This document shows, piece after piece, positions 8,611 through 19,345 of a stretch of 64,000 bases of DNA. The position numbers and the translations under genes were made by a program. This DNA is from Sphingobacteriales bacterium (GTDB taxonomy: Bacteria > Bacteroidota > Bacteroidia > Chitinophagales > UBA2359): NCBI GenBank assembly GCA_016706405.1, contig JADJJT010000003.1, forward strand, positions 782,501 to 846,500, written 5' to 3'. Positions within the stretch are counted from its first letter, which is position 1. Each line of letters begins with the position of its first letter. The notes below the pieces were generated by a model. That model was given only the letters and a program-made list of their open reading frames with translations. It searched no databases and was not told the origin of the DNA.

Positions 8611-9930
8611 TTAAATGGTTTTATGGAATTGGCGTAGCCCGTTTTGCAAAGCATTTGCCAAGGCATAAACATCGGCAAAAGTATTGTAAAGTGGTACTGG
8701 TGCAACCCGAATTACATTTGGTTGTCGCCAATCGGCAATTATGCCTTGTTGGGTTAGGTAATCGAATAGTTGGCGGCCATAGTCAGGTTGTGTTAGTATT
8801 GACAGTTGGCAGCCTCGTTGTGCAGTATCATTGGGGGTTATTATTTGTAAAGGCGGCGGCAAATTACTTGGGTACTGGGCGTTAATTTGAGCAATACAAA
8901 AGTCTAAATAATTTGTTAGTTGAATACTTTTTGTTCGTAGGTTTTCGATGCCCGCGCGGTCAAAAATTTCGAGGGCGGCGCGGTGAGCAGCCATGGGCAA
9001 AACTGGGGCATTGCTTAATTGCCATCCGGCGGCACCGGCTTGGGGTTCAAAGTTTGGGGGCATGGTAAAGCGTTGCTTTTCATCGTTTCCCCACCATCCG
9101 GCAAAGCGGGGCAAGGGATTTTGTGTGTTTAAGCCATGTTTTTCGTGAACAAAAACGCCGCTAACGCCTCCGGGTCCACTGTTTAAGTATTTGTAACCAC
9201 ACCAAGCGGCAAAATCTACACCCCATTGGTTTAACAAAAGTGGTACATTTCCTGTAGCGTGGGCGCAATCCCATCCGGCATAAGCCCCTGCTGCGTGGGC
9301 AGCCTGCGTAATTTTTTCCATCTCAAACCATTGCCCTGTATAATAATTAACAGCACCAAACAATACTAAGGCCACCGTATCTTTATGTTGATTGATAGTA
9401 GCACAAATTTGTTGGGTTGTAAGTGTGTTTTCTCCGGGCAGGGGTTGTATTTCTATAACGGCATCATGGGGGTCAAAACCATGAAAGGCTGCCTGGCTGG
9501 CAACGGCATATTTATCGGAAGGGAAGGCGGGCGACTCAATAATAATTTTATATCGCTGGGGTGTTGGGCGGTAAAAACTGGCCATCAACAAATGTAAATT
9601 TACGGTTAAGGCGTTCATTACTACCACCTCGTGAGGTTTTGCACCCACTAAGTTTGCAGTAGCCTGGGTTAAAAAATGATGGTAATAAAACCATGGATTT
9701 TTACCTTCAAAATGGCCTTCAACACCTAAATTTGCCCAATCAGTAAGCTCATCTGCAATATATTCGCGGGTGGTAACGGGTTGTAATCCTAATGAGTTGC
9801 CACAAAAATAATGCACCAAATTGCCATTCGGCTGCTTGGGTATATGAAATAATTTGGCGTAATTGTGCAGTGCGTCGGCTTCGTCTAAGTTTTGGGCGTA
9901 TTGAGCTGTAAATTTATAAGCTGGCAACAT
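8611..9930 (-). CDS. kynU: Kynureninase
   Basis: This 439-residue PLP enzyme of fold type I is full length. It cleaves kynurenine or 3-hydroxykynurenine to (hydroxy)anthranilate and alanine. N-terminal YFCGNSLGLQP and the WANLGVEGHFEGKNPW stretch are diagnostic. PLP is held by D221 and H224 (AGWDCAHATGN) and the Schiff-base lysine K247 in CGYKYLNSGPGG. The substrate loop near WWGNDEKQRFTM is present. No other tryptophan-degradation gene is in the window, so it may feed an NAD or anthranilate route encoded elsewhere. The next gene, 6 bases downstream, is the frameshifted membrane protein. Confidence 0.96.
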   Translation of the reverse strand: MLPAYKFTAQYAQNLDEADALHNYAKLFHIPKQPNGNLVHYFCGNSLGLQPVTTREYIADELTDWANLGVEGHFEGKNPWFYYHHFLTQATANLVGAKPHEVVVMNALTVNLHLLMASFYRPTPQRYKIIIESPAFPSDKYAVASQAAFHGFDPHDAVIEIQPLPGENTLTTQQICATINQHKDTVALVLFGAVNYYTGQWFEMEKITQAAHAAGAYAGWDCAHATGNVPLLLNQWGVDFAAWCGYKYLNSGPGGVSGVFVHEKHGLNTQNPLPRFAGWWGNDEKQRFTMPPNFEPQAGAAGWQLSNAPVLPMAAHRAALEIFDRAGIENLRTKSIQLTNYLDFCIAQINAQYPSNLPPPLQIITPNDTAQRGCQLSILTQPDYGRQLFDYLTQQGIIADWRQPNVIRVAPVPLYNTFADVYALANALQNGLRQFHKTI

Positions 9931-10128
9931 AACAAATAGTGTATGCTTGTTTATTTAGGAAAGGCAAAGGTATGAAATTTGCCTGGTTATTGGTGGGTAG
10001 TTTAAATTTATTAATTTCAGTGCGTATTTTGTTCCGGATAAATTGCATGGTTTGTTGTTCGTTTTAAATTCAGTTGCTGTTGTTATTTTTTTAGCCTCAA
10101 CTAATAAAAAGTATCTAATTTTGGGTTT

Positions 10129-11617
10129 ATGTTGTCTTGTCATTTACAAAAGAATTACCTCAGGTTTGGTTTGGTAGCTTATTTTTCTTTATTTTTAATA
10201 CTGTGGGCAAAAGCGCAAACACCCAAGATAAATCAATTGAAATACGAGAATTACCGCGAACGATTCTTGCGTTATTTTGTATTTGTTCCCGATAGCACCG
10301 ACTTAAAAATTTGGCCTTGGGAAGCGGGTGGATATTGTTTGCCAGCCGATGTTCGCAGTTTTGATGGCTATAATACGGCTGTCCGTTGGGCCGATACGGA
10401 AGTTAATTTAGGCACTTACTGGGCAGTGTTGGCTACCGAAGCACGTTTATATCAGCAAAATAATAAGGCAAAACAATGTGCGGCTACCCTGCACGAGCTT
10501 AATTTAGCCTTAGATGCCTATTATAGATTAGATGAAAAAGCAGAGCAATATTTTGGTGAGCCAAAAGGCGAAATTAACGGTTTTTTTATTCGGGATGACG
10601 TATCTTATCTATCCGGAGAAAATGGGCAACCTAACTATTTTACCCAACATTTTTTACCGGATACCGCTCTATCTCTTACAAAATCATCGGGTATATTTAT
10701 CGTAAGCGACTGCGGGGCATTGTGGGCATCCGCCCTGTGTTTATTTGGACGAACAAAACCCCAGCCAAAACCCTCATTGTGGCCAAGCTCCGTCGTATTG
10801 CTTTTACACCTCGCTCGACCAAACCATTCATTTGCTTCATGGTTTAGCTATCATAAAAGCTTGTTTGCCAAACGAAACTCAAATTAGGCACAAAACAAAA
10901 CAAATTGCCCAGGCACTTCGGCAATATTGGTTAAATGCCTGTCCTGCCGAAGGTTGCGGAATATTAAACCATGGGCCTGCTTATAACCCAGTAACGGGGC
11001 AGCAATGCCAACATTGGGGCAATTTTTATGGGTTTGGTTATGCCATAGTAAAAGCTGCCGATTTTATTGTTGGCGACACTACACGCAATATTCCATGTCA
11101 AGGGCAATGCGGCTGGCAATTAACAAACAATAGGCTTTGCTTGAGCACCTATAATTGCCACATGAAAACAGCAATAGCTGCGGCAAGTGGTATATCACCA
11201 CAAATAAACAACCGCAATCCAAAAGCGTTTGTAAAATTTGCCTTTGCCCGTAATTGGCCAGTATATGCGCTTAGTTATTGGTTGGTGCATGGCGAACAAA
11301 ACGAAAAAAATCACAAAAAAGCCTTTTCAACAAAACAAATTAATGAAATTAAGCAACTATTAAATACCGCCCCTGCACAAGGCCCGTTTAACTTCATGGA
11401 AACTCAAAATAATACGATGCAATATTATCTAAGCCCAAGCATAGATACCGACGAAATAGGCCCCAATGGCTGGGCAGCTCCAAGTCGTTGGGGCAGTAGC
11501 AAGGCACACCAGTTTGGGCAAATACCGCCCAAAGTACCCGGACAATACAACGGCCTTGATTATATGCTGCTTTATAATTTGACAAACTTGGTTTTGCCAC
11601 AATCTTTTGAAGATTAA
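10129..11617 (+). CDS. Secreted protein of unknown function, frameshifted
   Basis: The N-terminus MLSCHLQKNYLRFGLVAYFS to KAQ is a signal peptide. The first frame is coherent to about residue 195. The second continues as HPPCVYLDEQNPSQNPHCGQ to the end. Removing one G from GGGG at 10714-10717 joins them as SDCGHCGHPPCVYLDEQNPS, giving about 495 residues. The C-terminal half is rich in Cys, Trp and His (PAEGCGILNHGPAYNP and YNCHMKTAIAAASG) and mostly helical, suggesting an alpha-toroid enzyme-like fold, but I recognise no family. The clean join and preserved codon character on both sides favour a sequence error over decay. Confidence 0.75.
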
Positions 11618-11719
11618 ACAGTAATTTTGAATTGAACTTTTTTACCTAAATACTAATTTAACCTCTAAGTCTGTATGATATTTATTTTTCACCAACAATC
11701 CTTAATCTCCAACCATACT

Positions 11720-12469
11720 ATGCGCCTTCAATTCCGCCACGTTTTAAGCATTTGTTTAATTGCTCTAAGTTTAATTGCCTGCAACAAGCAGCCCAAAACA
11801 CCTGCCAATACCAACAACAACGTGGCACCAACCACACCAAACGTCAGTACCAATACTGCCAATAATGCCGACACCAATGCAACACCAGCAAACAAGGCAT
11901 TGCCCCCGCCTAAACCCGAAACAGTTTTATTACAAAAACCCACCGCGCAACTAACCCCAGCCGAAATAAAACAAGTCATTACCCGCCGTGCCAACGAAGC
12001 CCTGTCGTTATTAGTAAAACACGACTACCAAAAATTAGAACCTTATATTCATCCGCAAAAAGGCCTGCGTTTTTCGCCTTATGCTCATGTTGATTTAAAA
12101 AACGATATTGTTATTTCGGGGCAACAGTTAGCACGTGCCGCAAGCGAACCTCGTAAATATCAGTGGGGCTACTACGATGGCAGTGGCGAACCTATGAAAT
12201 TTACTATTAACGACTATTTTTCCAAACACCTTATCCGGAAAGATTTTTACCGTAACGCCACTAAAATTGGTTATAACGAGGTTATTGGCACGGGTAACAG
12301 CATCAATAATCGAAATAAAATTTACCCTAACACACTTCAAGTTGAATATTATATGGATGGCTCGGAAAAATATGGCGGCATGGACTGGCAAAGTATTTGT
12401 TTGGTTTTTGAACTATATGAAAATCAATATTACTTAGTTGGCATTATTAACAACCAATGGACTTCGTAG
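11720..12469 (+). CDS. Predicted lipoprotein, unknown function
   Basis: I choose the ATG at 11720 over the longer frame at 11675, since MRLQFRHVLSICLIALSLIA then Cys is a lipoprotein signal with lipobox LIAC. A low-complexity linker rich in Asn, Thr and Pro (about residues 25-70) follows. A compact C-terminal domain contains KGLRFSPYAHVD and YYDGSGEPMKFTINDYFSKH, and ends GIINNQWTS. This arrangement of tether plus NTF2-like or similar small domain is common in Bacteroidota. No function can be read. Confidence 0.82.
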   Translation: MRLQFRHVLSICLIALSLIACNKQPKTPANTNNNVAPTTPNVSTNTANNADTNATPANKALPPPKPETVLLQKPTAQLTPAEIKQVITRRANEALSLLVKHDYQKLEPYIHPQKGLRFSPYAHVDLKNDIVISGQQLARAASEPRKYQWGYYDGSGEPMKFTINDYFSKHLIRKDFYRNATKIGYNEVIGTGNSINNRNKIYPNTLQVEYYMDGSEKYGGMDWQSICLVFELYENQYYLVGIINNQWTS

Positions 12470-12581
12470 TCATTTTTAAGGTGTTTTTAAGCCTAATTCC
12501 GGAAAAAATAGCCCGATAATAAATAGTATTTGCTAATTTTCGCACTTCATTTATCCAACTAATCATCTCTAAACGAAAATT

Positions 12582-15476
12582 ATGCCTTCACTTTTACCTA
12601 AATCAACTAAAAAGAACTGGTTTTTATTGGCCCTACTTATACCTATTGCCATTTTTGCAGCAACAGGTATAAACTGGTTAGTACAAAACTCAATCTCGTT
12701 ATCCTCATTAAAACCCAGTACCTACCAAACAACAGGTGCGGCTTTGGGCGTTGGCAACAAAGAAGATAAATTTGCCCGTTTTACTTGGGAACACCGGCGC
12801 ACTGCCGACCCCAATACCGGAAAAATTCCGACAGGCATACGCACACAAGAAATTGCTTTTGTACAAGCTTTAAAACAAAAACAACAAAATCGTTCTAACA
12901 AAACAGCTTCGGGTATTGACACCTTAGAATGGTTGTCGCGCGGGCCGCACAATATAGGTGGGCGCACCCGTGCATTAGCCCTCGATGTAACTGACCCTAA
13001 TATTATGTTGGCCGGAAGTGTATCGGGTGGGATATGGCGCAGCGAAGACGCGGGCAATTCGTGGACAAAAGTTTACGGCACGGACTCTTATCCGGGAATT
13101 ACTTGTTTGGTACAAGACACTAGGCCCGGACATACTAATACTTGGTACTGCGGCACCGGCGAAGCCTACGGCAACTCGGCCGGCGATGTAGGTGCTTATT
13201 ATTTGGGCAATGGTATGTATAAAAGCATCGATGGCGGCATTACCTGGGAGTCGTTAAAAACAACGGCATCGGCCAGTATTGAAACTTTTGACCTTACTTG
13301 GGATTTAGTTTGGAGTTTGGCTGTTGACGTATCAGCTCCGGACTCGTTGGACGTGGTTTACGCCTCTACCACCTATGGCGGAATTTACCGGAGTATAAAC
13401 GGAGGGCAAACCTTTACAAAAGTATTAGGCAAAGGTGCAAGTACTGCCTATTTTGCCGAGGTAATTTGTACGCCGCAAGGGGCTGTTTATGCCACACTTA
13501 GCGATGATGCAACCGAAAAAGGTATTTGGCGAAGCCCCGATGGCACTACTTGGACAAAAATTACCCCCACCGATTTTTCGGCAGCTTATAACCGTATTAC
13601 CATGGCTTATAGCCCTCAAAACCCCAACGATGTTTATTTTTTGGGTGTAACTCCCGGAGGCGGCAAAACAACCTACAATTATAGGTTTGAGCCAGAGCAA
13701 AACAGCCTTTGGAAATACACCTATTTATCCGGAAACGGAAGCGGAGCAGGTGGCTCGTGGCAAAACTTATCCGATAATTTATACGTTGGTCCTTACCGAT
13801 TTGACGATTTTAACGTACAAGGCGGCTATAATTTATTAATTGCTGTTAGCCCCCACGATCCCAATGTGATTGTTATTGGCGGTACTAACCTTTACCGCTC
13901 AACTGATGGGTTTACTACCCCAAATAATTCCCGCATTCTGGGCGGCTATGGCGAATCAACTGATTTGCCCCTATTTTTATCGTGGGAGAACCACCACCCC
14001 GACCAACACGTGGTATTATTTCATCCAAACGAGCCAAACACACTGATAAATGGCAACGATGGTGGCCTTTATCGCACTAACAACTTTTTTGCCGATACCG
14101 TTGAATGGGACAATATTAACAATGGCTATATAACCACTCAATTTTATACTGTAGCTATTAACCATGCCATACCTAACAATATAATTATAGGTGGCTTGCA
14201 AGATAACGGCACCCGCTACACCGGCAGCGCCGACCCTACCTTTTATTGGCCTTTGTCGTTTAACTACGACGGCGCCTGGTGTTTTGTTCCAGACAATGGG
14301 CAATATTTTTATTTTTCGACCAATGGCGGCAAAATTATTAAAATTAAATTAGATGAAGCCGGCAATATGACCGATTTTGTAAGGGTTGACCCCATTGGCC
14401 CCGCAGAAGAGGATTATTTATTTATTAATCCTTTTATGATGGATCCGGTAAAAAATGAAGTTTTATACGTACCTACGGCTCACCGGATTTGGGTAAACTA
14501 CGGCACTGATGTTATTCCGTTTAACAACAAATTCGACTCAACAGCTTTAAACTGGGGTAATTTGCCCGATACTATTGGTTTTGCCAACACCCGGATATCG
14601 GCTATTACTTGCAGCACCAAACCTGCTCACCGTTTATATATTGGCACCGGCGTTGATAGTTTTACGCCGGCATCAGGTGGTAGGCGCGTTTATAGGGTTG
14701 ATAATGCGCTGTCGGGCTTGCCTAAAATGGTCGAAATTACCGGTACGGCCTTTCCACAAAAGGGCAACGTAAGTTGTGTAGCCACCGACCCCCGCGATGC
14801 CGATAAAGTATTTGTAGTTTTCTCGAACTACGGCGTTTATAGCTTGTTTTACTCAGAAAATGGCGGCGAAACATGGGATAAAGTAGCTGGCAATTTAGAG
14901 TCGAATAGCGTAGGCACAGGGGCCGGCCCCTCGCTGCGCTGGCTTCATGTTATGCCGCTTGGTGCAGATAGCAGTGCTTATTTTTTGGGCACCAGCGTTG
15001 GTTTGTACTACACTAACACGCTTGATGGCCTTAATACCGAATGGCAACACCTGGCCTCTGAAAGTATAGGTCAAACTGTTGTTGAAATGATTGACAGCCG
15101 CTCTGTGGACAGCCTGATTGTGGTTGGCACGCATGGCAATGGCGTTTATAGTGCTAATACCCCCGCCGACTGGAATGTGGGTGTAAAACCGCCACTTAAT
15201 ACCCCCGCACCAAATATTGAGTTAAAAGCTTACCCTAATTTGGTTAGCAATAATAACGGGCAGTTTACCCTCTCGATTCGTTTACCCGAAAACAATAAGC
15301 AAGCAAAAGTAATTGCAACATCGGGCAATGGCCAGCAACAACAACTATGGCAAACAAGTTCGGGCAGTGGGCAATACAACATACCAATTACCACCTGCGA
15401 TTGGGCAAAGGGCGTACATTATATAACCTTATACACAAATAAGGCTAAAAAAACGATTCCGGTAACAATATGGTAA
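12582..15476 (+). CDS. Large VPS10/BNR-type beta-propeller protein with T9SS sorting domain
   Basis: This 964-residue exported protein has an N-terminal hydrophobic segment (about residues 12-30). Then come many BNR/Asp-box-like repeats such as SGGIWRSEDAGNSWTKV and GGIYRSINGGQTFTKV, and GPHNIGGRTRALALDV near residue 115, typical of sortilin-like Bacteroidota propellers. The last 80 residues (PNIELKAYPNLVSNNNGQFT onward, ending KKTIPVTIW) form a type A T9SS C-terminal domain, so it should cross the outer membrane by T9SS and be cleaved or anchored. No catalytic residues are recognised. Paralogues lie at 41994-44870 and 54613-57588. Confidence 0.88.
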   Translation: MPSLLPKSTKKNWFLLALLIPIAIFAATGINWLVQNSISLSSLKPSTYQTTGAALGVGNKEDKFARFTWEHRRTADPNTGKIPTGIRTQEIAFVQALKQKQQNRSNKTASGIDTLEWLSRGPHNIGGRTRALALDVTDPNIMLAGSVSGGIWRSEDAGNSWTKVYGTDSYPGITCLVQDTRPGHTNTWYCGTGEAYGNSAGDVGAYYLGNGMYKSIDGGITWESLKTTASASIETFDLTWDLVWSLAVDVSAPDSLDVVYASTTYGGIYRSINGGQTFTKVLGKGASTAYFAEVICTPQGAVYATLSDDATEKGIWRSPDGTTWTKITPTDFSAAYNRITMAYSPQNPNDVYFLGVTPGGGKTTYNYRFEPEQNSLWKYTYLSGNGSGAGGSWQNLSDNLYVGPYRFDDFNVQGGYNLLIAVSPHDPNVIVIGGTNLYRSTDGFTTPNNSRILGGYGESTDLPLFLSWENHHPDQHVVLFHPNEPNTLINGNDGGLYRTNNFFADTVEWDNINNGYITTQFYTVAINHAIPNNIIIGGLQDNGTRYTGSADPTFYWPLSFNYDGAWCFVPDNGQYFYFSTNGGKIIKIKLDEAGNMTDFVRVDPIGPAEEDYLFINPFMMDPVKNEVLYVPTAHRIWVNYGTDVIPFNNKFDSTALNWGNLPDTIGFANTRISAITCSTKPAHRLYIGTGVDSFTPASGGRRVYRVDNALSGLPKMVEITGTAFPQKGNVSCVATDPRDADKVFVVFSNYGVYSLFYSENGGETWDKVAGNLESNSVGTGAGPSLRWLHVMPLGADSSAYFLGTSVGLYYTNTLDGLNTEWQHLASESIGQTVVEMIDSRSVDSLIVVGTHGNGVYSANTPADWNVGVKPPLNTPAPNIELKAYPNLVSNNNGQFTLSIRLPENNKQAKVIATSGNGQQQQLWQTSSGSGQYNIPITTCDWAKGVHYITLYTNKAKKTIPVTIW

Positions 15477-15696
15477 GCAAAACTTAGTTCTTATAAAGCA
15501 AATTACAAAATAGAAACTTCTGTTTTTCAATGAGTAGTTTTCAGCTCAAGAGCCTTACACCGTATAGGTTTAACGTGTAAACAGGGGCTTGTTTTACGCT
15601 ATTTTTTGCATTTTTTTTCTTTGGATAAGGTGTGGACGTGAACCTATTTTTGTGTTGTCAATCATTTGTATTATTTCCACTCCCAAAAAACGTAAT

Positions 15697-16211
15697 ATGT
15701 TTGCACGTAGTAATTTTTTATTGCCCTTATTTTTAATTTGTTTTGCCTTATTTGCCTGCGAAAAAAACAGTACCGACCCCGACGAACCACAACCATCTAC
15801 AAAACTGCCATTTTTAGGTAAATGGATACTTGAATATAGTTCGGTTGAGTTAAAATTTGCAGATGGCCATGTTCAATCCGGAAAAATTGAAGGAGATGGT
15901 CAAATGTTTATCACCTTTAATGAAGGTAGTAAAACAAATGAGGGCAGTTTTACCTCTTCCTCTATTGACGGCAGTACTTTTACTGCAAATGGCAATATGC
16001 CACCTTAGAACCAAACGCTTTAGATTTGTACTTTCCAAATTCAGACGGCACACAGGGGGCTTTGTTTCGTTTGGTTACCACCGCAACCGATAAAAGCCTT
16101 ATTTTAGAATCGTTTGACAAACATTGTAAGCTTATTTACGAAGTAAACGATTTAAACGATGGCAACAACACAGTTTCGGGAGGCCATATAAAAGAGGTTT
16201 ATAAAAAATAA
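15697..16211 (+). CDS. Predicted lipoprotein, frameshifted
   Basis: The ATG at 15697 gives MFARSNFLLPLFLICFALFA then Cys, a lipoprotein signal. The first frame stops at 16008 after NGNMPP. The other frame reads KWQYATLEPNALDLYFPNSD and continues to 16211. An indel near 15978-15990 (next to TTTT and AAA) would join them into about 171 residues, giving a lipocalin-like or META-like small domain: LGKWILEYSSVELKFADGHV early, then alternating strands. The continuous protein-like quality on both sides suggests a sequence error. Function unknown. Confidence 0.68.
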
Positions 16212-16254
16212 GAACCACCAAATACAATTTTCAATTATCAATTATCCATAATTT

Positions 16255-17988
16255 ATGAAACATAGTCTGCTTCCAATACTATTACTATTTTCTTTACTTA
16301 CTTTAGTTGGCATCAATAACCATCAAGCTTTTGGTGCAATATATTACTGCTCGCCATCGGGCAACGACAATACCGGCAATGGCAGTCTTAGTAAACCTTA
16401 CCGCAACGTTGAACGAGCGCTGCAAGATATGACCGCCGGAGACGAACTGCAATTGCGCGATGGCAATTACGAAAGCGACGAGATTAGAATTGAGCTAAAC
16501 AATATTACCATAAAAAGTTATCCCGGAGAATGGGCTGTGATTACCGCCCCAACTGATATTGAAGACGCTTCATCGTGTATATGGTACAACGAACCCGATG
16601 TGCAAGGCGGATTGCTTGAAAACCTCGAAATTGTAGGTGGTTATTATTATGGTATTAAATTTGAAACCAACTGGGACTGGGGCTTAGGTGTACAATATGG
16701 GGTGCGCAATATTACTATCCGGAATTGCGTGATACACGACACAGGGCGCGACTGCCTTAAAATTACCCCCGGCTGCGACCAAATCCACATCTTAAATTGC
16801 ACCATTTACAACTCGGGGATTGGCCCCAGTAATTTACCGCAAAACGGAGGCCCTAATGCCGAAGGTATAGACAACGTAAACGGCAGCAATATGATTGTAC
16901 GGAATAGTTATTTTTACAATATTAGCACCAACGGTTTATACGCTAAAGGCGGCGCAAAAAATGCCCTTATTGAAGGTAATTTGTTAATGGATATTGGCGA
17001 AGGTGGCATTTTTGTAGGCTTTGATTGCGATGCCGAATGGTTTGATACAAAAACAAACCCTAATTACCACGATTGTATTGATTGCATTGTGCGCAATAAT
17101 ATGGTTGTAAATACCGGTGGCGCCGGATTGGGCTTTTGGGGTTCGCAAAACAGTAGTGCCTATAACAACACAATTATTACAAAATCGGAATTGTACCACG
17201 CGCCGCTTTATTTTACAGCAGCAAGTATTTGGGTAAGCGACACCTATACAGCTACCCCTGCCAATAATAACGTAAAGGTGTTTAACAATATTTTTATTGA
17301 CCAATCGGGAACGGGTGATGAAGATTATACCGCAGAGGTGCGCGAAAATTCTTTATCCGGAAATACTGAAATTAGCAATAACATATATTTCAAAAAAGCC
17401 GGAGCTGCCAGTTTTCAGTATAATGGCAATTGGCCGGCCTACACTTTTAATGAATGGAAAACTTTAAACTTCGATACCAACGGCTACGAAACCGACCCTG
17501 CCTTAAACGCCCAATACCATTTAAGCAACAGTAGCCCAGCTATTGACAAAGGTTTGGCTGTACCCGGCAGCACCACAAACGACTACGATGGCAATACCCG
17601 CGATAATCTTCCGGATATTGGTGCTGACGAGTATGGCGCGGGTGTGCCTTTGCCCATAAAACCGTTGGTAAAAGCGGGCACCGGCTCAAATTTAGAAGTA
17701 GGTTATGGCGCTGTTTACCCAAAAACAACAGCAGAAAACATGCTTAAAATTACTCAATTAGCTGATAAGTACGTAAAAATAAACAGCAAACACCCAATAA
17801 AAATAGTGCACTTATACAATGCGATGGGGCAATTAGTAGGTAAAGTAAATGCAAACAACCTGCTTGAAATTAATTTGCCGCTAAAACCGAGTGCTAACCA
17901 AATTAATATTCAAAGCGGGCAATATGTTGTGGTTTGTAATTTGGCAAACGGGCAAGTAATAAGCAAAAAACAGGTTTTATTGTTTTAA
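16255..17988 (+). CDS. Parallel beta-helix (pectate-lyase-like fold) protein with T9SS domain
   Basis: This 577-residue protein has a signal peptide (about residues 1-28), then IYYCSPSGNDNTGNGSLSKP, the classic start of right-handed beta-helix proteins that act on polysaccharides. Repeats rich in Asn and Gly (VRNITIRNCVIHDTGRDCLK; NLLMDIGEGGIFVGFDCDAE) form the coils, and DYDGNTRDNLPDIGADEYG closes the helix. The last 75 residues (VKINSKHPIKIVHLYNAMGQ to the end) fit a T9SS type A domain. Polysaccharide lyase or hydrolase activity is possible, but no catalytic triad can be assigned. Its end overlaps the end of the convergent permease gene by 12 bases. Confidence 0.85.
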   Translation: MKHSLLPILLLFSLLTLVGINNHQAFGAIYYCSPSGNDNTGNGSLSKPYRNVERALQDMTAGDELQLRDGNYESDEIRIELNNITIKSYPGEWAVITAPTDIEDASSCIWYNEPDVQGGLLENLEIVGGYYYGIKFETNWDWGLGVQYGVRNITIRNCVIHDTGRDCLKITPGCDQIHILNCTIYNSGIGPSNLPQNGGPNAEGIDNVNGSNMIVRNSYFYNISTNGLYAKGGAKNALIEGNLLMDIGEGGIFVGFDCDAEWFDTKTNPNYHDCIDCIVRNNMVVNTGGAGLGFWGSQNSSAYNNTIITKSELYHAPLYFTAASIWVSDTYTATPANNNVKVFNNIFIDQSGTGDEDYTAEVRENSLSGNTEISNNIYFKKAGAASFQYNGNWPAYTFNEWKTLNFDTNGYETDPALNAQYHLSNSSPAIDKGLAVPGSTTNDYDGNTRDNLPDIGADEYGAGVPLPIKPLVKAGTGSNLEVGYGAVYPKTTAENMLKITQLADKYVKINSKHPIKIVHLYNAMGQLVGKVNANNLLEINLPLKPSANQINIQSGQYVVVCNLANGQVISKKQVLLF

Positions 17989-19284
17989 GCGCGGGTCAAG
18001 GGCGTCGGTTAGCCCCTCGCCTATGAGATTAAAAATAGTTACCGTAAAAAATATAGCTAATCCGGGGAATAATGCCAACCACCATGCTTTAAAATTGGCT
18101 CGGGCTAAATTTAACAACGACCCCCATGTAACTTCTTCGGCGGCAACGCCTATACCCAAAAACGACAAAAATGCTTCGGTTAAAATGGCCGAGGCAATAC
18201 CAAAAGCAATTGTAATTAATACGGGCGTTAAGGCATTGGGTATAGCATGGCGCAAAATTATGCGCAACTCCGGAAAACCCATTGCCTGCGCCGCTTCTAT
18301 ATACTCTAAACTGCGCACGCGCAGCAATTCGGCACGCATAAAACGGGCAATACTTGTCCACGAAATTAAACCAATAATAATCATAACGTTAAAAATAGAA
18401 GGCTTGGTTAAGGCAACGATAGACAAAATGAGCAATAATCCGGGGATGGCATTTAAAACTTCAATGAGGCGCATCACTAAAATATCGATGGCAATAGGTA
18501 TTTTTTTAGCAAGAACGGGTATTTTTTTTAGCGGAACGACAATCAAATTGGCAAGCGCAATACAAGCAATAAAAATAAAAAATCCGGATAAAATTGCACT
18601 AAAAAAACCATCGGTAAAAGCGTTTCCGCGGGCAATAAAGCCATAAAAAAAACCGATGAATATACCCAACAAAGTCAAAATTATACGAACGCGCGAAACA
18701 GCAAACCGAGTATCGCCAAAATACCCCGCCATAGCACCTAAAATTACCCCAATTAAAGTTGCGATAGACATAGCAACAATACCTACCATCATTGCAATAC
18801 GAGTGCCTGCAATCATTCCGGCGGCAACATCGCGCCCAAGTTCGTCGGTGCCTATCCAATGCCGCCAACGCCACGATTTTAGGTCTTGTTTGCCAAACGG
18901 ACTAACAAAATCGCGGTTTTTTTTGTCTAAAGTGGTAGCCGAATAAGGAATAAGGGCAAACCAAGCCCAGTCATAATTATGTTCGTCCCAGCACTTTACA
19001 ACAAATTTTTCATCCCAAGCGGTTATGCCCAAATTTACGGCATATTGTTTAAGCACCGGAAAATGTATTTGCCCATCTAATTTGCAAATAATAGGACGCT
19101 CGTTGGCAATAAAGTCGGCAAAAATGGCGATACAAATTAACACATAAAAAAACCGCAGTGACCAAACGGCTAATTTATTTTTGCGGAACTGCCTTTTTAC
19201 ATTCGCCCCAAAACTTTGATCAGTAGGTTTTTGTTGCTGCAGGGCTTGCTCGATACGCTTGGTTTGTTTTTTTCCGAAGAACAT
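17977..19284 (-). CDS. Peptide ABC transporter permease, OppC/DppC-like
   Basis: The start is set at 19284 (MFFGKKQTKRIEQALQQQKP); the longer frame to 19392 would run into oppB. The 435-residue protein has the N-terminal helix, a long extracytoplasmic insertion (about residues 65-140), the DppC hallmark IGTDELGRDV, and the EAA loop EYIEAAQAMGFPELRIILRH that docks the ATPase. It ends in LTDALDPRLKQ as usual. It is longer than the usual roughly 300 residues because of the insertions. It is the third gene of the run oppA-oppB-oppC. No ATPase gene is adjacent. Confidence 0.92.
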   Translation of the reverse strand: MFFGKKQTKRIEQALQQQKPTDQSFGANVKRQFRKNKLAVWSLRFFYVLICIAIFADFIANERPIICKLDGQIHFPVLKQYAVNLGITAWDEKFVVKCWDEHNYDWAWFALIPYSATTLDKKNRDFVSPFGKQDLKSWRWRHWIGTDELGRDVAAGMIAGTRIAMMVGIVAMSIATLIGVILGAMAGYFGDTRFAVSRVRIILTLLGIFIGFFYGFIARGNAFTDGFFSAILSGFFIFIACIALANLIVVPLKKIPVLAKKIPIAIDILVMRLIEVLNAIPGLLLILSIVALTKPSIFNVMIIIGLISWTSIARFMRAELLRVRSLEYIEAAQAMGFPELRIILRHAIPNALTPVLITIAFGIASAILTEAFLSFLGIGVAAEEVTWGSLLNLARANFKAWWLALFPGLAIFFTVTIFNLIGEGLTDALDPRLKQ

Positions 19285-19345
19285 AATTATACAATATATA
19301 AAATAAATTGGGCAATTTTTAAAACTAAAAAACTTATTAGTTCGT

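Noticed and set aside
18023..18646. 207-residue + strand frame over oppC
   Set aside because: Antisense shadow of a clear permease gene; lysine- and proline-rich composition without any domain.
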